Shown piece by piece: positions 46,192 to 62,500 of a stretch of DNA of 64,000 nucleotides. The DNA is from Paragordius varius. Lineage: Eukaryota > Nematomorpha. Each line of letters starts with the position of its first letter. The first letter of the stretch is position 1. Below the pieces are notes generated by a model. The model was not told the origin of the DNA, did no database searches, and saw nothing but the letters and a program-made list of their open reading frames with translations. Position numbers and translations under genes: made by a program. The stretch is taken from contig OZ176050.1 in NCBI GenBank assembly GCA_964247055.1, forward strand, positions 7,068,001 through 7,132,000, in the 5' to 3' direction.

Positions 46192-46906
46192 CACTTGGAT
46201 ACAATACATTTATTTCAGTGCTTCTATTCAAATTGGGATAGTTAGGTACCCCAGGCTTGTAAATTGAATATCTCCAAAAGTATGGAATAAATTGAAATCA
46301 TGGCAAAAGTATGCACACAACATTAACACTTCGATTCAAATTGGGGTATTTAAATACCCCACACTAAATTTGAGTTAGGATTTTTAAAAAACTGCTGAAG
46401 GAAACGGTCCCAATTTAAATTTGTGCTCCTATCCTAATAAAAATTATATAAATATGCCAAAATACTAAATAAAATTTGTTTTGAAAAAAAAGTTCAATGT
46501 CAAACTACTTGGACGCCATTTCTATTTTGCAAAATATTTGCAAAATATCGCCTTCATTTATTATTAAGGGTGAAATTAAATCTAATTTTATTTAAATTAC
46601 ATCTAAAATTGATAGAAATAGAGAAAGCGGTTTATTTTGTATTATTTTTTTTAATTCTATCATTGCACACATGTCGCGTTGACTAATTTTTTACCTTACG
46701 GTTTTAGCTTAAAATAACTAATATCAAGTATTTTTAAATAAATAATTTTATATATTTTGGTTTATTAATGTTATATAAGTGCAAAATTTTGCCATGGTTT
46801 CGATTCCTTCCATATTTTTTATAGAATTTAATTTTAATCAGGCCTGGGGTATTTAACTACACTAATTTGAATCGAAGGACTAAAATGAAACAGTTGTATC
46901 CAAGTG
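46192..46906. mobile_element. TTAA-flanked element with long inverted repeats (piggyBac-like)
   Basis: Left end CACTTGGATACAATACAT; reverse complement of right end CACTTGGATACAACTGTT. TTAA flanks both ends (46188-46191 and 46907-46910). Similarity of the arms continues inward for more than 120 bp (ATTCAAATT, ACCCCAGGC, TATGGAA, AACCATGGCAAAA). No transposase, so it is non-autonomous. An inner TTAA followed by CACTTCGATTCAAATTGGGG near 46325 marks a second terminus, meaning nested or composite copies. Confidence 0.7.
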
Positions 46907-46910
46907 TTAA

Positions 46911-47280
46911 TGAAACGAAATATAATAAAAAATTCATCCAAAATATTTGATATTACTTATTCAGAGGTAAAACCCAAAGGTAAAAATTTGGCCAACATGA
47001 CATGTGTACATAAGCTAAATATAAAAATAATGCAAAATATACCACTTTTTCAGATTATATCAATTAATGTGATTTTATAAAAAAGTAATAATCAAATACA
47101 CAGAATATTTTTTGTAAAAGAAAAATGGTGTGTAAGTAATTTGATGCGCATTTTTTCTAAAACTAAATTTTATTTAGAAATTTATTTATATAAATTTTTG
47201 GAACCGTTTCTTTCAGTAGTTCAAAATTAGAACTTAAATATTGTCCGAGGTATTTAGATACCCCACATAAATATTAAAAA
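46911..47280. repeat. Further copy of the TTAA-element family
   Basis: Sequence matching the interior of the 6130-6691 element (ATATTACTTATT, AAACCCAAAGGTAAAAAT, CAACATGACA, TAGATACCCC) follows directly. It appears in inverted orientation relative to part of 46325-46560, so the region 46192-47280 is a composite of several insertions. Confidence 0.5.
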
Positions 47281-47553
47281 CAGATAAATATGTCAAATCA
47301 AAAAACGAAGTTAAAGTGTTCAGAACGAACTAAAGTTTAAAGACCAACTTGAGTTTAATGATAAGTTGAAGTGTTAAAAGGCACTTTTGACGTGCAAACG
47401 GTACATAAATATGTGCCGATTTGCAACTCTAATGAATACTTTGCTATTTAAAACAATGTATATTAATAAAAGATTTAAGTAAAGCGGGAGAAAAAATATT
47501 TTTAGTTTTGCCTATATAATTCGAATTTTTACTGTATAAATACTCATATTAAA
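47281..47553. other. Spacer between transposon repeats and satellite array
   Basis: Short AT-rich segment with no recognisable feature. Confidence 0.3.
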
Positions 47554-50500
47554 ATGGTTAATTTAATTTAATTGTGGAAAGTAGTGGATGATTAAACCGA
47601 CACTTATATGGTTAATATAGTATGATTGTTAAAAAATATGGCTGATTTTTAAAAACCATACTTATTGATATAAATATGAAATTTAATGTTTGTTTATTTC
47701 ACACTATAGTTTGGCGATTTGCAACACAGTAGTGTATGGAAAAAACAAAAAAGAATAAAATAAAAAAGTAATTTAAGAATGGAAAAAATTGTTTATTCGA
47801 CATTTTATTGTTTTTTCCTTACAGACCTGTGCTGCAAATTGACTAATGTGAAATAAGTAACCATCAAAATGCATTTATTTAATAGCGTACATATGAATGT
47901 TTAATAAAACGCTGGTTGATTTACGAAAAAGTGACACTTGATTGGTTTATAGGAATCGATTTTGGGAAAAGTATGGTTTAATATTTAAAAACTTATACTT
48001 GTACGGTTAATATAATTGAATTGTTGTAAATTAATTACCCATCTTTGTATAGTTAATATAATTTAATTGTTGTTAAGAAATGGTTGAATATTGTAATTAC
48101 CCATCTTTGTATGGTTAACATAATTTAATTGTTGTTAAGATATGGTTAATATTTTACCCATACTTGTATGGTTAATATAATTTGATTACTGTGAATTAAT
48201 GGTTGAATATTATAACTATCCATATTTGTATGATTAACATAATTTGATTGTTGTTAAGATATGGTTAATATTTTACCCATACTTGTATGGTTAATATATT
48301 TGATTAGTGTAAATGGTTGAATATTGAAATTACCCATGTTTGTATGGTTAATATAATTTGATTACTGTAAATTAATGGTTGAATATTATAACTATCCATA
48401 TTTGTATGATTAACATAATTTGATTGTTGTTAAGATATGGTTAATATTTTACCCATACTTGTATGGTTAATATATTTGATTACTGTAAATTAATTGTTGA
48501 ATATTGTAATTACCCATGTTTGTATGGTTAATATAATTTGATTACTGTAAATTAATGGTTGAATATTATAACTATCCATCTTTGTATGGTTAATAAAATT
48601 TGATCGTTGTTATAATATGGTTAATATTTTACGCATACTTTTATGGTTAATATATTTGATTACTGTAAATTAATTGTTGAATATTGTAATTACCCATAGT
48701 TGTATGGTTAATATAATTTGATTACTGAAAATTAATGGTCGAATATTATAATTACCCATCTTTGTATGGGTAACATAATTTGATTGTTGTTAAGATATGG
48801 TTAATATCTTACCCATACTTGTATGGTTAATATATTTGATTACTGTAAATTAATGGTTGAATATTGTAATTACCCATGTTTTATGGTTAATATAATTTGA
48901 TTACTGTAAATTAATGGTTGAATATTGTAATTACCCATGTTTGTATGGTTAATATAATTTGATTACTCTAAATTAATGGTTCAATATTATAACTATCCAT
49001 CTTTGTATGGGTAACATAATTTGATTGTTGTTAAAATATGGTTAATATTTTACCCATACTTGTATGGTTATTATATTTGATTACTGTAAATTAATGGTTG
49101 AATATTGTAATTACCCATGTTTGTATGGTTAATATAATTTAATTGTTGTTAAGAAATGGTTATAATTTTACCCATACTTGTATGGTTAATATAATTTCAT
49201 TACTGTAAATTATTGGTTGAATATTGTAATTACGCATCTATGTATATTTAATATAATTTGATTGTTGTTAAGAAATGGTTAATATTTTACCCATACTTGT
49301 TTAGTTAATATAATTTCATTACTGTAAATTAATGGTTGAATATTGTAATTACCCATCTATGTATGGTTAATATAATTTGATTGTTGTTAAGAAATGGTTA
49401 ATATTTTACCCACATTGTATGGCTAATATAATTTCATTACTGTAAATTAATGGTTGAATATTGTAATTACCCATCTTTGTATGGTTAATATAATTTGATT
49501 GTTGTTAAGCAATGGTTAATATTTTACCCATACTTGTATGGTTAATATAATTTGATTACTGTAAATTAATGGTTGAATATTGTAATTATTCATCTTTGTA
49601 TGGTTAATATAATTTGATTGTTGTTAAGCAATGGTTAATATTTTACCCATACTTGTATGGTTAATATAATTTGATTACTGTAAATTAATGGTTGAATATT
49701 GTAACCTATCTTTGCATGGTTAATTTGATTGTTGTTAAGAAATGGTTAATATTTTACCCATACTTGTATGGTTAATATAATTTGATTACTGTAAATTAAT
49801 GGTTGAATATTGTAACCTATCTTTGCATGGTTAATTTGATTGTTGTTAAGAAATGGTTAATATTTTACCCATACTTGTATGGTTAATATAATTTGATTAC
49901 TGTAAATTAATGGTTGAATATTGTAACCTATCTTTGCATGGTTAATTTAATTTGATTGTTGTTAAGAAATGGTTAATATTTTACCCATACTTGTATGGTT
50001 AATATAATTTGTTTACTGTAAATTAATGGTTGAATATTGTAATTACCCATCTTTGTATTGTTAATATAATTTGATTGTTGTTAAGAAATGGTTTATATTT
50101 TACCCATACTTGTATGGTTAATATAATTTGTTTACTGTAAATTAATGGTTGAATATTGTAATTACCCATCTTTGTATTGTAAATATAATTTGATTGTTGT
50201 TAAGAAATGGTTTATATTTTACCCATACTTGTATGGTTAATATAATTTGTTTACTGTAAATTAATGGTTGAATATTGTAATTACCCATCTTTGTATGGTT
50301 AATATAATTTGATTGTTGTTAAGAAATAATTAATATTTTACCCATACTTGTATGGTTAATATAATTTGTTTACTGTAAATTAATGGTTGAATATTGTAAT
50401 TACCCATCTTTGTATGGTTAATATAATTTGATTGTTGTTAAGAAATAATTAATATTTTACCCATACTTGTATAGTTAATATAATTTGATTAATTAATGGT

Positions 50501-53500
50501 TGAATATTGTAATTACCCATCTTTGTATGGTTAATATAATTTGATTGTTGTTAAGAAATGGTTTATATTTTACCCATACTTGTATGGTTAATATAAATTG
50601 TTTACTGTAAATTAATGGTTGAATATTGTAATTACCCATCTTTGTATGGTTAATATAATTTGATTGTTGTTAAGAAATGGTTTAAATTTTACCCATACTT
50701 GTATGGTTAATATAATTTGTTTACTGTAAATTAATGGTTGAATATTGTAATTACCCATCTTTGTATGGTTAATATAATTTGATTGTTGTTAAGCAATGGT
50801 TAATATTTTACCCATACTTGTATGGTTAATATAATTTGATTACTGTAAATTAATGGTTGAATATTGTAATTATTCATCTTTGTATGGTTAATATAATTTG
50901 ATTGTTGTTAAGAAATAATTAATATTTTACTCATACTTGTATAGTTAATATAATTTGTTTACTGTAAATTAATGGTTGAATATTGTAATTACCCATCTTT
51001 GTATTGTAAATATAATTTGATTGTTGTTAAGAAATGGTTTATATTTTAACCATACTTGTATGGTTAATATAATTTGTTTACTGTAAATTAATGGTTGAAT
51101 ATTGTAATTACCCATCTTTGTATTGTTAATATAATTTGATTGTTGTTAAGAAATGGTTTAAATTTTACCCATACTTGTATGGTTAATATAATTTGATTAC
51201 TGTAAATTAATGGTTGAATATTGTAACCTATCTTTGCATGGTTAATTTAATTTGATTGTTGTTAAGAAATGGTTAATATTTTACCCATACTTGTATGGTT
51301 AATATAATTTGTTTACTGTAAATTAATGGTTGAATATTGTAATTACCCATCTTTGTATTGTTAATATAATTTGATTGTTGTTAAGAAATGGTTTATATTT
51401 TACCCATACTTGTATGGTTAATATAATTTGTTTACTGTAAATTAATGGTTGAATATTGTAATTACCCATCTTTGTATGGTTAATATAATTTGATTGTTGT
51501 TAAGAAATAATTAATATTTTACCCATACTTGTATGGTTAATATAATTTGTTTACTGTAAATTAATGGTTGAATATTGTAATTACCCATCTTTGTATGGTT
51601 AATATAATTTGATTGTTGTTAAGAAATAATTAATATTTTACCCATACTTGTATAGTTAATATAATTTGATTAATTAATGGTTGAATATTGTAATTACCCA
51701 TCTTTGTATGGTTAATATAATTTGATTGTTGTTAAGAAATGGTTTATATTTTACCCATACTTGTATGGTTAATATAAATTGTTTACTGTAAATTAATGGT
51801 TGAATATTGTAATTACCCATCTTTGTATGGTTAATATAATTTGATTGTTGTTAAGAAATGGTTTAAATTTTACCCATACTTGTATGGTTAATATAATTTG
51901 TTTACTGTAAATTAATGGTTGAATATTGTAATTACCCATCTTTGTATGGTTAATATAATTTGATTGTTGTTAAGCAATGGTTAATATTTTACCCATACTT
52001 GTATGGTTAATATAATTTGATTACTGTAAATTAATGGTTGAATATTGTAATTATTCATCTTTGTATGGTTAATATAATTTGATTGTTGTTAAGAAATAAT
52101 TAATATTTTACTCATACTTGTATAGTTAATATAATTTGTTTACTGTAAATTAATGGTTGAATATTGTAATTACCCATCTTTGTATTGTAAATATAATTTG
52201 ATTGTTGTTAAGAAATGGTTTATATTTTAACCATACTTGTATGGTTAATATAATTTGTTTACTGTAAATTAATGGTTGAATATTGTAATTACCCATCTTT
52301 GTATTGTTAATATAATTTGATTGTTGTTAAGAAATGGTTTAAATTTTACCCATACTTGTATGGTTAATATAATTTGATTACTGTAAATTAATGGTTGAAT
52401 ATTGTAACCTATCTTTGCATGGTTAATTTAATTTGATTGTTGTTAAGAAATGGTTAATATTTTACCCATACTTGTATGGTTAATATAATTTGTTTACTGT
52501 AAATTAATGGTTGAATATTGTAATTACCCATCTTTGTATTGTTAATATAATTTGATTGTTGTTAAGAAATGGTTTATATTTTACCCATACTTGTATGGTT
52601 AATATAATTTGTTTACTGTAAATTAATGGTTGAATATTGTAATTACCCATCTTTGTATGGTTAATATAATTTGATTGTTGTTAAGAAATAATTAATATTT
52701 TACCACACTTGTATAGTTAATATAATTTGATTACTGTAAATTAATGGTTGAATATTGTAATTACCCATCTTTGTATGGTTAATATAATTTAAATTGTTGT
52801 TAAGCAATGGTTAATATTTTACCCATACTTGTATGGTTAATATAATTTGATTACTGTAAATTAATGGTTGAATATTGTAATTATTCATCTTTGTATGGTT
52901 AATATAATTTGATTGTTGTTAAGAAATAATTAATATTTTACTCATACTTGTATAGTTAATATAATTTGATTAATTAATGGTTGATTATTGTAATTACCCA
53001 TCTTTGTATGGTTAATATAATTTGATTGTTGTTAAGAAATGGTTTATATTTTACCCATACTTGTATGGTTAATATAATTTGATTACTGTAAATTAATGGT
53101 TGAATATTGTAATTACCCATCTTTGTATGGTTAATATAATTTGATTGTTGTTAAGAAATAATTAATATTTTACCCATACTTGTATAGTTAATATAATTTG
53201 ATTACTGTAAATTAATGGTTGAATATTGTAATTACCCATCTTTGTATGGTTAATATAATTTGATTGTTGTTAAGCAATGGTTATAATTTTACCCATACTT
53301 GTATGGTTAATATAATTTGATTAATTAATGGTTGAATATTGTAATTACCCATCTTTGTATGGTTAATATAATTTGATTGTTGTTAAGAAATAATTAATAT
53401 TTTACTCATACTTGTATAGTTAATATAATTTGATTACTGTAAATTAATGGTTGAATATTGTAATTACCCATCTTTGTATGGTTAATATAATTTGATTGTT

Positions 53501-56500
53501 GTTAAGAAATAATTAATATTTTACCCATACTTGTATAGTTAATATAATTTGATTACTGTAAATTAATGGTTGAATATTGTAATTACCCATCTTTGTATGG
53601 TTAATATAATTTGATTGTTGTTAAGCAATGGTTATAATTTTACCCATACTTGTATGGTTAATATAATTTGTTTACTGTAAATTAATGGTTGAATATTGTA
53701 ATTACCCATCTTTGTATGGTTAATATAATTTGATTGTTGTTAAGAAATAATTAATATTTTACTCATACTTGTATAGTTAATATAATTTGATTACTGTAAA
53801 TTAATGGTTGAATATTGTAATTACCCATCTTTGTATTGTTAATATAATTTGATTGTTGTTAAGAAATGGTTTATATTTTACCCATACTTGTATAATTAAT
53901 ATAATTTGATTAATTAATGGTTGATTATTGTAATTACCCATCTTTGTATGGTTAATATAATTTGATTGTTGTTAAGAAATGGTTTATATTTTACCCATAC
54001 TTGTATGGTTAATATAATTTGATTACTGTAAATTAATGGTTGAATATTGTAATTACCCATCTTTGTATGGTTAATATAATTTGATTGTTGTTAAGAAATA
54101 ATTAATATTTTACCCATACTTGTATAGTTAATATAATTTGATTACTGTAAATTAATGGTTGAATATTGTAATTACCCATCTTTGTATGGTTAATATAATT
54201 TGATTGTTGTTAAGCAATGGTTATAATTTTACCCATACTTGTATAGTTAATATAATTTGATTACTGTAATTTAATGGTTGAATATTGTAATTACCCATCT
54301 TTGTATGGTTAATATAATTTGATTGTTGTTAAGCAATGGTTATAATTTTACCCATACTTGTATAGTTAATATAATTTGATTACTGTAAATTAATGGTTGA
54401 ATATTGTAATTATTCATCTTTGTATGGTTAATATAATTTGATTGTTGTTAAGAAATGGTTATAATTTTACCCATACTTGTATAGTTAATATAATTTGATT
54501 ACTGTAAATTAATGGTTGAATATTGTAATTATTCATCTTTGTATGGTTAATATAATTTGATTGTTGTTAAGAAATAATTAATATTTTACCCATACTTGTA
54601 TAGTTAATATAATTTGATTACTGTAAATTAATGGTTGAATATTGTAATTACCCATCTTTGTATGGTTAATATAATTTGATTGTTGTTAAGAAATAATTAA
54701 TATTTTACCCATACTTGTATAGTTAATATAATTTGATTACTGTAAATTAATGGTTGAATATTGTAATTACCCATCTTTGTATGGTTAATATAATTTGATT
54801 GTTGTTAAGAAATAATTAATATTTTACTCATACTTGTATAGTTAATATAATTATTACTGTAAATTAATGGTTGAATATTGTAATTACCCATCTTTGTATG
54901 GTTAATATAATTTGATTGTTGTTAAGCAATGGTTAATATTTTACCCATACTTGTATAGTTAATATAATTTGATTACTGTAAATTAATGGTTGAATATTGT
55001 AATTACCCATCTTTGTATGGTTAATATAATTTGATTGTTGTTAAGAAATGGTTTATATTTTACCCATACTTGTATGGTTAATATAATTTGTTTACTGTAA
55101 ATTAATGGTTGAATATTGTAATTACCCATCTTTGTATGGTTAATATAATTTGATTGTTGTTAAGAAATGGTTTATATTTTACCCATACTTGTATGGTTAA
55201 TATAATTTGTTTACTGTAAATTAATGGTTGAATATTGTAATTACCCATCTTTGTATGGTTAATATAATTTGATTGTTGTTAAGAAATGGTTTAAATTTTA
55301 CCCATACTTGTATGGTTAATATAATTTGTTTACTGTAAATTAATGGTTGAATATTGTAATTACCCATCTTTGTATGGTTAATTTAATTTGATTGTTGTTA
55401 AGAAATGGTTAATATTTTACCCATACTTGTATGGTTAATATAATTTGTTTACTGTAAATTAATGGTTGAATATTGTAATTACCCATCTTTGTATGGTTAA
55501 TATAATTTGATTGTTGTTAAGAAATAATTAATATTTTACCCATACTTGTATAGTTAATATAATTTGATTACTGTAAATTAATGGTTGAATATTGTAATTA
55601 TTCATCTTTGTATGGTTAATATAATTTGATTGTTGTTAAGCAATGGTTAATATTTTACCCATACTTGTATAATTAATATAATTTGATTAATTAATGGTTG
55701 AATATTGTAATTACCCATCTTTGTATGGTTAATATAATTTGATTGTTGTTAAGAAATGGTTTATATTTTACCCATACTTGTATGGTTAATATAATTTGTT
55801 TACTGTAAATTAATGGTTGAATATTGTAATTACCCATCTTTGTATGGTTAATTTAATTTGATTGTTGTTAAGAAATGGTTAATATTTTACCCATACTTGT
55901 ATGGTTAATATAATTTGTTTACTGTAAATTAATGGTTGAATATTGTAATTACCCATCTTTGTATGGTTAATATAATTTGATTGTTGTTAAGAAATAATTA
56001 ATATTTTACCCATACTTGTATAGTTAATATAATTTGATTACTGTAAATTAATGGTTGAATATTGTAATTATTCATCTTTGTATGGTTAATATAATTTGAT
56101 TGTTGTTAAGCAATGGTTAATATTTTACCCATACTTGTATAATTAATATAATTTGATTAATTAATGGTTGAATATTGTAATTACCCATCTTTGTATGGTT
56201 AATATAATTTGATTGTTGTTAAGAAATGGTTTATATTTTACCCATACTTGTATGGTTAATATAATTTGATTACTGTAAATTAATGGTTGAATATTGTAAT
56301 TACCCATCTTTGTATGGTTAATATAATTTGATTGTTGTTAAGAAATAATTAATATTTTACCCATACTTGTATAGTTAATATAATTTGATTACTGTAAATT
56401 AATGGTTGAATATTGTAATTATTCATCTTTGTATGGTTAATATAATTTGATTGTTGTTAAGCAATGGTTATAATTTTACCCATACTTGTATGGTTAATAT

Positions 56501-59500
56501 AATTTGATTAATTAATGGTTGAATATTGTAATTACCCATCTTTGTATGGTTAATATAATTTGATTGTTGTTAAGAAATAATTAATATTTTACCCATACTT
56601 GTATAGTTAATATAATTTGATTAATGTAAATTAATGGTTGAATATTGTAATTACCCATCTTTGTATGGTTAATATAATTTTGTTGTTAAGAAATGGTTAA
56701 TATTTTACCCATACTTGTATGGTTAATATAATTTGTTTACTGTAAATTAATGGTTGAATATTGTAATTACCCATCTTTGTATGGTTAATATAATTTGATT
56801 GTTGTTAAGCAATGGTTATAATTTTACCCATACTTGTATAGTTAATATAATTTGATTACTGTAAATTAATGGTTGAATATTGTAATTACCCATCTTTGTA
56901 TGGTTAATATAATTTGATTGTTGTTAAGAAATGGTTAATATTTTACCCATACTTGTATGGTTAATATAATTTGTTTACTGTAAATTAATGGTTGAATATT
57001 GTAATTACCCATCTTTGTATGGTTAATATAATTTGATTGTTGTTAAGAAATAATTAATATTTTACTCATACTTGTATAGTTAATATAATTTGTTTACTGT
57101 AAATTAATGGTTGAATATTGTAATTACCCATCTTTGTATTGTAAATATAATTTGATTGTTGTTAAGAAATGGTTTATATTTTAACCATACTTGTATGGTT
57201 AATATAATTTGTTTACTGTAAATTAATGGTTGAATATTGTAATTACCCATCTTTGTATTGTTAATATAATTTGATTGTTGTTAAGAAGTGGTTTAAATTT
57301 TACCCATACTTGTATGGTTAATATAATTTGATTACTGTAAATTAATGGTTGAATATTGTAACCTATCTTTGCATGGTTAATTTAATTTGATTGTTGTTAA
57401 GAAATGGTTAATATTTTACCCATACTTGTATGGTTAATATAATTTGTTTACTGTAAATTAATGGTTGAATATTGTAATTACCCATCTTTGTATTGTTAAT
57501 ATAATTTGATTGTTGTTAAGAAATGGTTTATATTTTACCCATACTTGTATGGTTAATATAATTTGTTTACTGTAAATTAATGGTTGAATATTGTAATTAC
57601 CCATCTTTGTATGGTTAATATAATTTGATTGTTGTTAAGAAATAATTAATATTTTACCCATACTTGTATGGTTAATATAATTTGTTTACTGTAAATTAAT
57701 GGTTGAATATTGTAATTACCCATCTTTGTATGGTTAATATAATTTGATTGTTGTTAAGAAATAATTAATATTTTACCCATACTTGTATAGTTAATATAAT
57801 TTGATTAATTAATGGTTGAATATTGTAATTACCCATCTTTGTATGGTTAATATAATTTGATTGTTGTTAAGAAATGGTTTATATTTTACCCATACTTGTA
57901 TGGTTAATATAAATTGTTTACTGTAAATTAATGGTTGAATATTGTAATTACCCATCTTTGTATGGTTAATATAATTTGATTGTTGTTAAGAAATGGTTTA
58001 AATTTTACCCATACTTGTATGGTTAATATAAATTGTTTACTGTAAATTAATGGTTGAATATTGTAATTACCCATCTTTGTATGGTTAATATAATTTGATT
58101 GTTGTTAAGAAATGGTTTATATTTTACCCATACTTGTATGGTTAATATAAATTGTTTACTGTAAATTAATGGTTGAATATTGTAATTACCCATCTTTGTA
58201 TGGTTAATTTAATTTGATTGTTGTTAAGAAATGGTTAATATTTTACCCATACTTGTATGGTTAATATAATTTGTTTACTGTAAATTAATGGTTGAATATT
58301 GTAATTACCCATCTTTGTATTGTTAATATAATTTGATTGTTGTTAAGAAATGGTTTATATTTTACCCATACTTGTATGGTTAATATAATTTGTTTACTGT
58401 AAATTAATGGTTGAATATTGTAATTACCCATCTTTGTATGGTTAATATAATTTGATTGTTGTTAAGCAATGGTTAATATTTTACCCATACTTGTATGGTT
58501 AATATAATTTGATTACTGTAAATTAATGGTTGAATATTGTAATTATTCATCTTTGTATGGTTAATATAATTTGATTGTTGTTAAGAAATAATTAATATTT
58601 TACTCATACTTGTATAGTTAATATAATTTGTTTACTGTAAATTAATGGTTGAATATTGTAATTACCCATCTTTGTATTGTAAATATAATTTGATTGTTGT
58701 TAAGAAATGGTTTATATTTTAACCATACTTGTATGGTTAATATAATTTGTTTACTGTAAATTAATGGTTGAATATTGTAATTACCCATCTTTGTATTGTT
58801 AATATAATTTGATTGTTGTTAAGAAATGGTTTAAATTTTACCCATACTTGTATGGTTAATATAATTTGATTACTGTAAATTAATGGTTGAATATTGTAAC
58901 CTATCTTTGTATTGTTAATATAATTTGATTGTTGTTAAGAAATGGTTTATATTTTACCCATACTTGTATGGTTAATATAATTTGATTACTGTAAATTAAT
59001 GGTTGAATATTGTAACCTATCTTTGTATTGTTAATATAATTTGATTGTTGTTAAGAAATGGTTTATATTTTACCCATACTTGTATGGTTAATATAATTTG
59101 TTTACTGTAAATTAATGGTTGAATATTGTAATTACCCATCTTTGTATGGTTAATATAATTTGATTGTTGTTAAGAAATGGTTTATATTTTACCCATACTT
59201 GTATGGTTAATATAATTTGATTACTGTAAATTAATGGTTGAATATTGTAATTACCCATCTTTGTATGGTTAATATAATTTGATTGTTGTTAAGCAATGGT
59301 TAATATTTTACCCATACTTGTATGGTTAATATAATTTGATTACTGTAAATTAATGGTTGAATATTGTAATTATTCATCTTTGTATGGTTAATATAATTTG
59401 ATTGTTGTTAAGAAATAATTAATATTTTACTCATACTTGTATAGTTAATATAATTTGATTAATTAATGGTTGATTATTGTAATTACCCATCTTTGTATGG

Positions 59501-62500
59501 TTAATATAATTTGATTGTTGTTAAGAAATGGTTTATATTTTACCCATACTTGTATGGTTAATATAATTTGATTACTGTAAATTAATGGTTGAATATTGTA
59601 ATTACCCATCTTTGTATGGTTAATATAATTTGATTGTTGTTAAGAAATAATTAATATTTTACCCATACTTGTATAGTTAATATAATTTGATTACTGTAAA
59701 TTAATGGTTGAATATTGTAATTACCCATCTTTGTATGGTTAATATAATTTGATTGTTGTTAAGCAATGGTTATAATTTTACCCATACTTGTATGGTTAAT
59801 ATAATTTGATTAATTAATGGTTGAATATTGTAATTACCCATCTTTGTATGGTTAATATAATTTGATTGTTGTTAAGAAATAATTAATATTTTACTCATAC
59901 TTGTATAGTTAATATAATTTGATTACTGTAAATTAATGGTTGAATATTGTAATTACCCATCTTTGTATTGTTAATATAATTTGATTGTTGTTAAGAAATG
60001 GTTTATATTTTACCCATACTTGTATAATTAATATAATTTGATTAATTAATGGTTGATTATTGTAATTACCCATCTTTGTATGGTTAATATAATTTGATTG
60101 TTGTTAAGAAATGGTTTATATTTTACCCATACTTGTATGGTTAATATAATTTGATTACTGTAAATTAATGGTTGAATATTGTAATTACCCATCTTTGTAT
60201 GGTTAATATAATTTGATTGTTGTTAAGAAATAATTAATATTTTACCCATACTTGTATAGTTAATATAATTTGATTACTGTAAATTAATGGTTGAATATTG
60301 TAATTACCCATCTTTGTATGGTTAATATAATTTGATTGTTGTTAAGCAATGGTTATAATTTTACCCATACTTGTATAGTTAATATAATTTGATTACTGTA
60401 AATTAATGGTTGAATATTGTAATTACCCATCTTTGTATGGTTAATATAATTTGATTGTTGTTAAGCAATGGTTATAATTTTACCCATACTTGTATAGTTA
60501 ATATAATTTGATTACTGTAAATTAATGGTTGAATATTGTAATTACCCATCTTTGTATGGTTAATATAATTTGATTGTTGTTAAGAAATAATTAATATTTT
60601 ACCCATACTTGTATAGTTAATATAATTTGATTACTGTAAATTAATGGTTGAATATTGTAATTACCCATCTTTGTATGGTTAATATAATTTGATTGTTGTT
60701 AAGCAATGGTTATAATTTTACCCATACTTGTATAGTTAATATAATTTGATTACTGTAAATTAATGGTTGAATATTGTAATTACCCATCTTTGTATGGTTA
60801 ATATAATTTGATTGTTGTTAAGAAATAATTAATATTTTACCCATACTTGTATAGTTAATATAATTTGATTACTGTAAATTAATGGTTGAATATTGTAATT
60901 ACCCATCTTTGTATGGTTAATATAATTTGATTGTTGTTAAGAAATGGTTAATATTTTACCCATACTTGTATGGTTAATATAATTTGTTTACTGTAAATTA
61001 ATGGTTGAATATTGTAATTACCCATCTTTGTATGGTTAATATAATTTGATTGTTGTTAAGAAATAATTAATATTTTACCCATACTTGTATAGTTAATATA
61101 ATTTGATTACTGTAAATTAATGGTTGAATATTGTAATTACCCATCTTTGTATGGTTAATATAATTTGATTGTTGTTAAGCAATGGTTATAATTTTACCCA
61201 TACTTGTATAGTTAATATAATTTGATTACTGTAAATTAATGGTTGAATATTGTAATTATTCATCTTTGTATGGTTAATATAATTTGATTGTTGTTAAGAA
61301 ATGGTTTATATTTTACCCATACTTGTATGGTTAATATAATTTGTTTACTGTAAATTAATGGTTGAATATTGTAATTACCCATCTTTGTATGGTTAATATA
61401 ATTTGATTGTTGTTAAGAAATAATTAATATTTTACTCATACTTGTATAGTTAATATAATTATTACTGTAAATTAATGGTTGAATATTGTAATTACCCATC
61501 TTTGTATGGTTAATATAATTTGATTGTTGTTAAGCAATGGTTAATATTTTACCCATACTTGTATAGTTAATATAATTTGATTACTGTAAATTAATGGTTG
61601 AATATTGTAATTACCCATCTTTGTATGGTTAATATAATTTGATTGTTGTTAAGAAATGGTTTATATTTTACCCATACTTGTATAGTTAATATAATTTGAT
61701 TACTGTAAATTAATGGTTGAATATTGTAATTACCCATCTTTGTATGGTTAATATAATTTGATTGTTGTTAAGAAATGGTTTATATTTTACCCATACTTGT
61801 ATGGTTAATATAATTTGTTTACTGTAAATTAATGGTTGAATATTGTAATTACCCATCTTTGTATGGTTAATATAATTTGATTGTTGTTAAGAAATGGTTT
61901 ATATTTTACCCATACTTGTATGGTTAATATAATTTGTTTACTGTAAATTAATGGTTGAATATTGTAATTACCCATCTTTGTATGGTTAATATAATTTGAT
62001 TGTTGTTAAGAAATGGTTTATATTTTACCCATACTTGTATGGTTAATATAATTTGTTTACTGTAAATTAATGGTTGAATATTGTAATTACCCATCTTTGT
62101 ATGGTTAATATAATTTGATTGTTGTTAAGAAATGGTTTAAATTTTACCCATACTTGTATGGTTAATATAATTTGTTTACTGTAAATTAATGGTTGAATAT
62201 TGTAATTACCCATCTTTGTATGGTTAATTTAATTTGATTGTTGTTAAGAAATGGTTAATATTTTACCCATACTTGTATGGTTAATATAATTTGTTTACTG
62301 TAAATTAATGGTTGAATATTGTAATTACCCATCTTTGTATGGTTAATATAATTTGATTGTTGTTAAGAAATAATTAATATTTTACCCATACTTGTATAGT
62401 TAATATAATTTGATTACTGTAAATTAATGGTTGAATATTGTAATTATTCATCTTTGTATGGTTAATATAATTTGATTGTTGTTAAGCAATGGTTAATATT

